Positions 17,701 to 20,786 of a DNA stretch of 20,786 nucleotides are shown one piece after another. Source of the DNA: a virus. The stretch is taken from the IMG/VR virus record IMGVR_UViG_3300035670_001437, positions 1 through 20,786 of that record; one strand, written 5' to 3'. The position numbers were made by a program, and so were the translations under genes. The stretch's first letter is position 1. The number at the start of each line of letters is the position of its first letter. The notes beneath the pieces were generated by a model, which saw only the letters and a program-made list of their open reading frames with translations, searched no databases and was not told the origin of the DNA.

Positions 17701-19545
17701 AACTAAATAGTATTCTGCTCCATATTTTTTATACGCATCCGCTATAGCAGTAACTAAAGTTAACTGTTGACGTAACCCATCTAACTGTGTAGGGTCAGTA
17801 GTTTCTGCAATCGTTGCATTTATTTCAGCTATTTTTTCATTTGCAGCACCTAAGTAGTCTATTTCAGCAGCTATTTTTCCGCTGAATATTATTGCAAGGT
17901 TTTCAATAACTCCTAAAGTCCTTACAGCGTCTGTTCTTGCAGCACGTTCTATATCATTTCTAAGTACTTTTAATTGGTCAGATACTTTTTCTAAATCTTC
18001 TGCAGTGGCGCCAAGAGCCTTTAAAGATTCTGTGAGTTTTGCACTACCTCCAGCAGCCGCCGCTGCTGCCCCTGTAAAACCTGTTTCTAAGTTCTTTGAG
18101 GCTTCAAATAGTTTATTAATTTTTTCTGTTAACCAACCAATAGCATCTATTCCAAAAATTTGTAATCCAAGCTGTGCTGCGGTAACAACTAAGCCAATGA
18201 CACCTAAAGTTTTAGAAAGTAGGCTAAAGGCGATTGTTAAACCTGAAGCTGCTCCTCGTAAAAGATTAGAAGTACTGATAAAAGCTCTGGACTTTACATC
18301 AGCTTTTTCCAAAGCTAAGGAGTTAGCTGAGATAGCTGTAGTTAAATTCTGATAGGTTTGACTTCCGGTTTTCTTAGTGGCTTCTAAGAACTTCTGTTGT
18401 TCTTTATATGCAAGGTTAACTTGATTAAGCTGAGATATTGTTTGAATAGCTCCAGCTCTCTGTAAGTCTAACGCTTCTTTAAATCTCTTAGCTTGTTCAG
18501 CGTCTTGGCCTTTAAGTGGGGAAGTTCTAATACCTTTTAAACCGCCTTCTGCAATATCTTTTCTAATATTAGTTGTCAACCCAGTTAAAACAGCTGTATC
18601 GAAGTTATTTTTATCTGCTAAGTATTCCGAAAGCCTAGTTAAATCTTTTAAAGAATCGTTAACAAAACCTCCCACAACTTGAGAACCTTTGCTAAATACG
18701 AGAGTCAATAACCCCCCAAATAAAAGAAGAGTATTACCAAAGTCGTTCTTAAAAAAGTTCACTAGAGGTAACAAGACATTAACTAAGAGCTTGGCTAAAG
18801 CCGTTCCTAACTCTTCTACTTGAACTCTAAGTTGTTCTAGCGACTTCTGAGTAGAAGGAGCTGTAGTGTCAATAGCACCAAATTTACGCAAACCCTCTTC
18901 AATAGCTGCGTTAGCAAAAGCCTGACGACGTTGGAACTCATTTAGAGAGTTTGCACTTACTCCAAGTTGTCTAGCGTACTTTTGCACCGCCGGCTCGATA
19001 CGAGTAAAAATACCAAGTTCGTCTAAGAGTTCTGGTTCTAGTTTAGCTACACCTCGAGTAATACGCTGTAAAGAGTCTGTAAAGTCTCTACCAAGTGCGC
19101 GAGAAGCTTTTAAGGCTACCGTGGTAAATCCTTCAATCTGACGAGTATTAAAACCAGCACTAAGAGCAATGTTGGCGTTTTGAGCTGCCTCAGTAAGAGT
19201 AACCTGACCCTCTGTAATATCCTTAATAGATTTAAGAATACGCGGACCACTCTGTCCAATTTCTGCCGCAAGAGTTTTTGTGCCTTGAATAATAGCTTCT
19301 GACTGAGCTGCTTTGGATAAGGCAGAGAAAGCCTGTTGCAGAGCAAAGATAGTTGCAGCTGCACCAGCGTATGCAGCAACTAAGCCGCCTAATCCTTGAG
19401 ATTGGGCTGCAAAAGCACGACCCGCACTGGCCGACGATTGGCCAAGGCGGGTCTGAGATCTGTTAATTCGATCTGTATCTTTAGTGACTCTGTCGGCACC
19501 AGTACTAGTAAATTGAGTCTGGATTATATTTTTAATTACAGCCAA
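8779..19545 (-). CDS. Giant tape measure protein
   Basis: 3588 residues with no interruption. It sits after G/T-like chaperones and before the M-like gene, where the tape measure (lambda H, 853 residues) belongs. Residues 1-260 are a typical tape measure N-terminus (LGRDFTDSLQRITRGVAKLE near 150-175). Hydrophobic segments lie near 269-292, 435-471 and, Gly/Ala-rich, 1535-1670. Residues about 880-1450 are Gln/Ala/Glu-rich coiled coil; more coiled coil follows near 2250-2500. A gapless 27-residue repeat fills 2691-2975. The tape measure C-terminal motif GGPVKGPGTSTSDS...GEYVLR is at 3135 and a second copy, GGLVKG...GEFVLRKAAV, at 3491. The start is TTG at 19543-19545, one base after the T-like stop (TGA-C-TTG), with AGAAG five bases upstream; an in-frame stop just beyond leaves no upstream alternative. 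It sets tail length and is expelled during DNA entry. No lysozyme or NlpC/P60 motif is visible. Confidence 0.96.
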   Translation of the reverse strand: MAVIKNIIQTQFTSTGADRVTKDTDRINRSQTRLGQSSASAGRAFAAQSQGLGGLVAAYAGAAATIFALQQAFSALSKAAQSEAIIQGTKTLAAEIGQSGPRILKSIKDITEGQVTLTEAAQNANIALSAGFNTRQIEGFTTVALKASRALGRDFTDSLQRITRGVAKLEPELLDELGIFTRIEPAVQKYARQLGVSANSLNEFQRRQAFANAAIEEGLRKFGAIDTTAPSTQKSLEQLRVQVEELGTALAKLLVNVLLPLVNFFKNDFGNTLLLFGGLLTLVFSKGSQVVGGFVNDSLKDLTRLSEYLADKNNFDTAVLTGLTTNIRKDIAEGGLKGIRTSPLKGQDAEQAKRFKEALDLQRAGAIQTISQLNQVNLAYKEQQKFLEATKKTGSQTYQNLTTAISANSLALEKADVKSRAFISTSNLLRGAASGLTIAFSLLSKTLGVIGLVVTAAQLGLQIFGIDAIGWLTEKINKLFEASKNLETGFTGAAAAAAGGSAKLTESLKALGATAEDLEKVSDQLKVLRNDIERAARTDAVRTLGVIENLAIIFSGKIAAEIDYLGAANEKIAEINATIAETTDPTQLDGLRQQLTLVTAIADAYKKYGAEYYLVIGELAAQTGLSAEKVATSITDTTLGVIQKSSAQFSVLGQQIQKIGDGFSLAGLNAEQRRLVEAGILSVSTINDLNEAIKAGSINSQQLGSSIGGLESQLQIANEAFAKQNIILADQSALAQMSSDEIANLSLANARLGTSIAAISNEIRVFKEIEASLIALEKTYKGITSTFSKEIGLIDTASFQGIINAEGAIVANQEQQIANQNTLIDATLRRTVLSANIIGDERAINTIVVGRRLDLEAELKLRGKINDEAELYNKTLQAAVGRFIDQTIAAANLTVELQKQTQELRNQNAIAQLSNILQNQQALAQRASLESTFSQNRLSANIAKLQAQQALEQAKASKGGVNAAKQQLEIQQSQLQTARELARIELGIAQTRAQARVEEAKTTREAFAEDDLFGIAALAEVFRAEKELFQLQKAEAEVNYSRELELIAVEKQIAEQNLKSSGASVAAIERQLELELQIFDEQAKLEKAKLDASVADLGRQLEILETQKTIQRAEANTQKAALEAQVAKIRSDNSYLTNLQTVNNEFLKGYSDVIKQALIAQGVDASLVKNITYKPDTKVFEAATAEIANLESAISNLYGPEGTVFKGIEQAFEIQSGNIAVQISDLQKQRTELDALNDIRRQTIQAQAEAEKSGGQERVAEYQKTLNELTVREAQANAEILKAREELARKEADLILNLVKEITKTISSVVTSSKQAGVNRLLQEEALLKNILEAQTQDLTDIQNKYSEALEKEISLREKVTSATESLLASQQSYFDSLVGSNAQDIRSAGTNYLKQLQEQQQATLELSRASGQRAAAEQSLASLTQSQAVLQASLQKVTTERIAKEEELAEIQKVLGAITDIANGKLKAFIKTIASLASLGGSGGIQNLFSMDTLKNVFFEVTGINDLKRSFGEFAKSSVGLQNAGANLAKSSTQLASTAETLSASAAGSAAGTVAGTTAGTTTVAVPAATGPATFASTALSALQGAFIGNFIGKLTGDTSLASTIGGALGAGFATIFKGTAFVTKVAGAISTTIGSTAIATFATPLIFAAIGALIIGGLFGKRPKPTADVKGKLTGEGYQGLETVSRDLSAENVAAIEDIPTQVFGNLITGLKSAGIRLADEIDVQVRFYKGNFEKVGLAFKSGFQALENVGKEAQDVSDALVRQFFQGVTIQRNDAGAVTFRSLVVDALTPNAADLQQAIDVFSEIQDINQKTQERFLAGLEFAQEFSATLAKITANVPNIATIYAEIDRAAAANASNVSAYYKQLREETVKYFGESSDQTDRLVESFKQYALASVGVIESSRGMFENLQDVSKELNAGAIAVRNVVARVRAMSSVFTELGMTAGETAAAIRVGINAEIGNLISASAEALRDAVEAFELGPELKNLKDTIEGGTQAVKDWKGIITELNAVPEIEPARIAEANQALQDAIKVNEYAIQESILTLTKEQLKAVISADGYGSAIAETAAEQRLAVLREQDRTKALQQFAKATRNFAAGLERINSSIIATVGIGAVPLQDLMTAMNDAKFGNAAQSINSYLQSIARGENIVDNFRGAINTLNNEFGDNEDKIMEFAQSLDVLQDATIQTIDIVYDLVVAYEDTVRQISDAFNQSKDAVLSTIKDLGSEIISLTSNISDQTSEILGIYDDTLATVAESGNELYDLRDAAKDAFEVAAKAVKEFEKTNKLSGKSSSLLRQEISAIEAEIASLVSAENLDFSGFLQLSDLTSKQSALKRELSSVVDVEAEYEQLLGDRTQAIEDLAFVEASIASLTGSLIDTRRKESDIIKKTQDAIVTFNQAQNDLQDITELLAESNFNLNQVRTDEESVVNKVREALSSYNKDLEALTVNLEAIGGESGAALRDAFIQAAAGNAEIIFATLEEAAREAKIEEAIANASAAFTQLQALAAQVEEFFTPVETVFDGLEEISVGLTDNFRNFNEDLVKYLDVDGLSQFYGEGGIFSQFRESLLSTLKTDGFDILTAPGGPLDNFNVNLGLITGALTTLTEAGNILDVSIQTATTSFGTFVAAVGTDLDRLTAGYVGLATVGQNLSDTAPENLNLYAEGIGNINAVLEEGGSLSVLFEASDALTSLYTSVDIIDSLLNEINFEVSAQSAKDQIVSAVDIINSTLNDVSLSISAAGTANNIAASIDTVDSTLKSVDLGVAAADAVEAITLAVNTLNSTIEEVDLSAAADNMVKVINAAVTLLDSTISNVDLSISAETMIENVESSIQEVKDTLGGVVLETSTAIAIGSINASVDSVNSALDSIDFSVKTGEAQAAIASIDTTLNSELAGVSFTTNLEEAAADIANIQNTLNSTLGDYEVQTKLTEATDKLEAIKTQLNAKLSSYDFASALTGATTLIDGIDNSLNTSLNSLNVNQVTSVFDSLVEAISGNSTDSVKKFSDAIFAFSDLTTEISNTNGLATALSELAGDNSNISALTDRFSTLKSEIDRLTGNTGIQALKNTLSTISTDLAAAWNNVRLNTSAITVRATVGEVYASVTNGITSAQAAELVKYAKQYPTISGVTYGRPGNFLAEGGPVKGPGTSTSDSIPAQLSNGEYVLRAAAVSKLGQDFLNTLNKTGDLSQAVSSMGRYGDTMLAHITPAEARLLTKLGGSGTENPQSGLKEFFNKDAGALGRFFARQEANLLWDTYGSSIAQDAYAVRSSSTKDNFGRPEMYEFTTSSSNPFRLSRTETVDDIGGTTAQNALFDSTGRSILQNSQASVMLSLNEMLKARSGPLVTGLRSKYGQDKKPGNWSDVIPYRDRNFIDANMGSGYPGAPGEWKNPANSKNLGYWPDIGFHPGYRAFGRVAGNALGNIDAENGGYPARFPQALTNAIDRVLGEPSSYSLGTQMSKDTIRNAIDKLNASEDYKNFADFYMLDKTRGSPPAFSSGGLVKGRDSEMSALEPGEFVLRKAAVERMGLDSAYKLNATGDMGGETNVEVNITNNGTPVNVSGSPQIRRENGKLVLDIILEDIRNNGPIRQQIRSIR
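8990..10143 (-). other. Duplicated tape measure C-terminal motif flanking an atypical segment
   Basis: Two copies of the tape measure C-terminal module occur: GGPVKGPGTSTSDSIPAQLS leading to GEYVLRAAAV (from residue 3135) and GGLVKGRDSEMSALEPGEFV leading to LRKAAV (from residue 3491). Both are followed by a Gly, hydrophobic residues and an 'LN-x-TGD' close (LNKTGD, LNATGD). In most tape measures one copy lies near the C-terminus. The roughly 310 residues between them are rich in Gly, Pro, Tyr and Trp (for example NMGSGYPGAPGEWKNP, GYWPDIGFHPGYRAFG), unlike the helical body, so this looks like a separate globular domain framed by the duplicated motif. Confidence 0.7.
10621..11475 (-). repeat. 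Gapless 27-residue (81-nt) protein repeats in the tape measure, 10 copies plus a partial
   Basis: Residues 2691-2975 of the tape measure split into ten consecutive units of exactly 27 residues and a final 15-residue partial, without any insertion or deletion. In each unit position 3 (or 2) is Ile/Val, position 6 is mostly Ile/Val/Leu, 7 is Asn or Asp (ten of eleven), 8 is mostly Ser/Thr, 10 is Leu/Ile, 13 is mostly Val/Ile/Tyr, 15 is Leu/Phe/Val and 26 is mostly Ile or Val. Examples of the opening are SAVDIINSTL, ASIDTVDSTL, AAVTLLDSTI, ASVDSVNSAL and SIDTTLNSEL. The identity between units is low while length is strictly kept. The pattern suggests one amphipathic helix followed by a short beta-like VDLSVS piece per unit. 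The residues just before 2691 look like one more decayed unit. Confidence 0.85.
14531..14944 (-). other. Hydrophobic Gly/Ala-rich central segment of the tape measure
   Basis: Tape measure residues about 1534-1670 switch from coiled coil to a Gly/Ala/Thr-rich hydrophobic run. It includes FIGNFIGKLTGD, STIGGALGAGFATIF and ends with PLIFAAIGALIIGGLFGKRP, which is long enough for a membrane span and is closed by a basic KRPKP. Tape measures of several phages carry such segments and are thought to help form a channel in the inner membrane; that role here is inferred. Confidence 0.6.
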
Positions 19546-19546
19546 G

Positions 19547-19882
19547 TCATCTTCTCACTTTTGCTTTACTTTTTGAAACGGCTTCTCGCATCTTACTTTG
19601 CTGGCGATAGTGCTCTTCAAATACTCCATGCGCTACAAGCATTAAGTCTAAAACTTCTTTTCTATCGTCTACCTCATAGATATTCATAAAGGTTTCTAAA
19701 CACGAGTAGTCTTTACCTAACCAAACTCCGTTCATACCTTCTATTAAATCGGGAAGTAGATTAAATAGAACAACTGCTGTTTGGCTTGAATAGGGTAGTG
19801 AGCCAAGTTCTTTTGGAATTTCGTCGTCTCTCGGCTCCCAACCCATTTGTTCACACATAGAGTAGTACTGCTCTTGTGTCAT
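19547..19882 (-). CDS. T-like tail assembly chaperone, downstream half of a G-T frameshift fusion
   Basis: 111 residues from the ATG at 19880-19882; the frame is open upstream through 19921 and joins the G-like gene by a -1 shift, giving a predicted 267-residue fusion (143 from G, 13 linker, 111 from T). The sequence (MTQEQYYSMCEQMGWEPRDD, LPDLIEGMNGVW) is of the type found in the second half of phage tail chaperones. In lambda only the GT fusion, not free T, is made; GT binds both the tape measure and tail tube subunits. Independent initiation here is unlikely: GGAGGA abuts the ATG with no spacer and is buried in a stem. It ends one base before the tape measure TTG. The basic tail KSKAKVRR may contact the acidic or coiled tape measure, but this is a guess. 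Confidence 0.85.
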   Translation of the reverse strand: MTQEQYYSMCEQMGWEPRDDEIPKELGSLPYSSQTAVVLFNLLPDLIEGMNGVWLGKDYSCLETFMNIYEVDDRKEVLDLMLVAHGVFEEHYRQQSKMREAVSKSKAKVRR

Positions 19883-19927
19883 TCCTCCACCATGAAGCTG
19901 ATTGCGGAGGAAGTCTTTTAGTTTTTT
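19882..19927 (-). promoter_or_regulatory. Programmed -1 ribosomal frameshift signal linking G-like and T-like frames
   Basis: Read on the minus strand, the G-like gene ends GCA AAA AAC TAA. This contains the canonical slippery heptamer A AAA AAC in the correct zero frame (19927 to 19921), immediately before the stop. An 8-nt spacer (TAAAAGAC, 19920-19913) leads to a stem: TTCCTCCGC (19912-19904) pairs with GTGGAGGAA (19890-19882), nine pairs including one G-U, with a 13-nt loop. Slipping back one base continues Leu-Lys-Asp-Phe and enters the T frame without a stop. The stem also covers the only ribosome-binding-like sequence of T and the first base of its ATG. Confidence 0.87.
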
Positions 19928-20349
19928 GCGTCTGCCTCTTTACGGTCCTGCTCAAAGTTATCAAAGTCGTTTAAAGTGTCAGTAATAAACTGGTCAAAAA
20001 TGGTAGAATTTTTTAACAAATCAAGAGCATCCTCTGCAGTGTATGGAATATCTTGTTTAGCGTCCATCTTTGTCATATCAACTGGAATTAGTTGTCCAAG
20101 TCCTTTAACTGTTAGACCGCTCCAACCTTTAATAACAGCATCAGCATAAGCCTCTAAGAATTTATCATTATCGACTTCTTCTTCCCGCTGGCGAGTACGT
20201 TTATTAAACTTATACACTAAAGCGCTGTTTCTAATCTTAATTAGTCTGTCACGACCTACGTAGCAGACACGAACTTTAAAACCGTCAATATCAGGGAAGT
20301 CAACTTCACTGACTTTTTCAGTTACCATTAGATTTTTAATTAAACTCAT
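19918..20349 (-). CDS. G-like tail assembly chaperone
   Basis: 143 residues, ATG at 20347-20349 with GAGAGG five bases upstream, the clearest ribosome-binding site at the head of this part of the operon. The protein is charged and soluble. The central KGWSGLTVKGLGQLIPVD and the following YTAEDALDLLKNSTIFDQFI match the general layout of siphovirus tail chaperones (a 'GW.GL' segment, then an acidic helix). The C-terminus is charged and likely flexible (NFEQDRKEADAKN), and its last codons form the slippery site. In lambda gpG is made in large excess over gpG-T and coats the tape measure before the tube polymerises. The gene follows a terminator-like structure after the tail tube gene, which would lower its expression relative to the tube. 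Confidence 0.87.
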   Translation of the reverse strand: MSLIKNLMVTEKVSEVDFPDIDGFKVRVCYVGRDRLIKIRNSALVYKFNKRTRQREEEVDNDKFLEAYADAVIKGWSGLTVKGLGQLIPVDMTKMDAKQDIPYTAEDALDLLKNSTIFDQFITDTLNDFDNFEQDRKEADAKN

Positions 20350-20369
20350 TGTTTCCTCTCATTCTTTAG

Positions 20370-20442
20370 AAAAAAGGGTAGCTACCATATCCAACTTGCT
20401 ATTAGTGAGGGGATATCTAATAGCTTGCTGAGGTAGCTACCC
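20370..20442 (-). terminator. Terminator-like stem with T6 tract and interleaved internal inverted repeats
   Basis: On the minus strand GGGTAGCTACC (20442-20432) and GGTAGCTACCC (20386-20376) form a perfect 11-bp inverted repeat followed at once by TTTTTT (20375-20370), as in an intrinsic terminator. The 45-nt interval is unusually long and is itself structured: GCTATTAG (20424-20417... read on the minus strand from 20424) pairs with CTAATAGC (20405-20398), and ATATCC (20416-20411) pairs with GGATAT (20392-20387). These two pairs interleave, so they either form a pseudoknot or are alternatives. It lies between tail tube and G-like genes and probably lets only part of transcription continue. 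No promoter is evident downstream. Confidence 0.7.
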
Positions 20443-20454
20443 ATCTAGATTACT

Positions 20455-20484
20455 ATAAACTACACCCCCTCAAGCGTAGTTTAT
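20455..20484 (-). other. Hairpin just after the tail tube stop codon
   Basis: ATAAACTAC (20484-20476) and GTAGTTTAT (20463-20455) form a perfect 9-bp stem with a 12-nt loop containing GGGGG, six bases after the tail tube stop. No T tract follows, so it is not a normal terminator by itself; it may protect the 3' end of the tube mRNA or be a processing site. Confidence 0.5.
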
Positions 20485-20490
20485 TTAGTG

Positions 20491-20786
20491 TTACGAAGCA
20501 GCAGATACGAACATTGTTAGCTCGCTACCAGTGCCTTTTGAAGCAGTTGGTTCTTGAGCTAGGAATTCGACTGAAATTCCGATAATGTCTTCTACTGTAT
20601 GTGTTGGGAAGTTAAACTGTACTGCAGGCATATAAATAGCAACTGAAGGTGCAGAAGCTCCACCAATCTTTAAGTTAGCAGTACTAGCTTGAGCAATACT
20701 AGTTCTAGTATCGTTAACGATGTTACGTAGGAACTGAGCACTTTCATCAGTTCCTGCACGTAGATATGCAGTAAAGTTTCCCGTGA
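20491..20786 (-). CDS. Tail tube (major tail) protein, C-terminal part
   Basis: Open frame entering from the right edge and ending at TAA (20491-20493); 97 complete codons are visible. The sequence begins TGNFTAYLRAGTDESAQFLR and continues through SVAIYMPAVQFNFPTHTVED to IIGISVEFLAQEP and the end SELTMFVSAAS. This is the usual ending of siphovirus tail tube proteins: a 'G-x-F/L-T-x-Y' element, a segment of the type 'I-x-x-P-x-V-x-F', then a strand with 'G-x-x-V-x-F-x-A' before a flexible glycine-rich turn and a last strand. Its place directly before the tail chaperones is that of lambda V. It forms the hexameric rings of the tail tube. The N-terminus is outside the window. Two stem structures lie between its stop and the next gene. 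Confidence 0.85.
   Translation of the reverse strand, partial: TGNFTAYLRAGTDESAQFLRNIVNDTRTSIAQASTANLKIGGASAPSVAIYMPAVQFNFPTHTVEDIIGISVEFLAQEPTASKGTGSELTMFVSAAS

Larger units (their letters stand above)
20350..20490. other. Intergenic region between tail tube and G-like genes
   Basis: The only real gap in the window, 141 nt. It holds the hairpin next to the tube stop, the long terminator-like stem with T6 and, on its left side, the GAGAGG ribosome-binding site of the G-like gene (20355-20360). I see no convincing -35/-10 pair and no small ORF. Confidence 0.6.

Noticed and set aside
19396-19689. Plus-strand ORF across the tape measure start
   Set aside because: Antisense to both the T-like gene and the tape measure N-terminus, with no recognisable protein features.
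19880-19882. Free T-like protein from its own ATG
   Set aside because: The purine run has no spacer to the ATG and lies in the frameshift stem; the frame is open upstream to the slippery site, so a fusion explains it better.
20350-20490. Promoter for the G-like gene in the intergenic region
   Set aside because: No clear -35/-10 pair; only about 20 nt separate the T6 tract from the start codon, and these are taken by the ribosome-binding site.
1-20786. A defence system, CRISPR array, tRNA, integrase or other cargo
   Set aside because: No such motifs or spaced direct repeats were seen on either strand; the whole window is accounted for by tail genes and one short intergenic region.

Overview
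This window is a block of a tailed double-stranded DNA phage (siphovirus type) genome or prophage. It is AT-rich by eye. Every gene I can support reads leftward on the minus strand, and the genes touch or overlap almost everywhere. From right to left (the direction of transcription) the order matches the lambda tail operon V-G-T-H-M-L-K-I-J: tail tube protein (C-terminus only, 20491-20786), tail assembly chaperone G-like (19918-20349), T-like (19547-19882), a very long tape measure protein (8779-19545, 3588 aa), then the tail-tip proteins M-like (8369-8779), L-like (6639-8369), K-like JAMM protein (about 6278-6652), I-like (about 5680-6300), J-like central tip protein (3122-5683), and a large fibronectin/fibre-like protein that runs off the left edge (1-3112). 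There are no tRNAs, rRNAs, insertion sequences or CRISPR arrays. The only non-coding stretch of any size is the 141 nt between the tail tube gene and the G-like gene.

The host is not shown. The lambda-type tail tip (L with four cysteines, I, J) points to a Gram-negative host. The AT-rich codon use and the Asn/Ser/Thr-rich, repeat-bearing tip proteins resemble marine phages; that is an impression, not a demonstration.

How the genes work together, from knowledge of lambda-like tails: G and the G-T frameshift fusion coat the tape measure and recruit tail tube subunits; the tape measure sets tail length; M, L, I, K, J and the downstream fibre-like protein build the initiator and host-contacting tip. 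Three regulatory devices can be read directly. (1) A terminator-like stem with a T6 tract and interleaved internal inverted repeats lies between the tube gene and the G-like gene. (2) A canonical A AAA AAC slippery heptamer sits at the end of G, with an 8-nt spacer and a stem-loop, and opens into T in the -1 frame; the stem hides the ribosome-binding site of T. (3) Stop/start overlaps (TAATG twice, ATGA once) couple the tip genes.

The most unusual points are: the size of the tape measure (about four times lambda gpH, implying a tail of roughly half a micrometre); ten gapless 27-residue repeats plus a partial one inside it; a duplicated C-terminal GG...GE(Y/F)VLR motif flanking about 310 residues of atypical composition; an L-like protein more than twice the lambda length that keeps the Fe-S cysteine pattern; a K-like protein with only the JAMM half; and a J function that seems split over two adjacent genes. 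No peptidoglycan hydrolase domain is recognisable in the module. I see no defence system or unrelated cargo.
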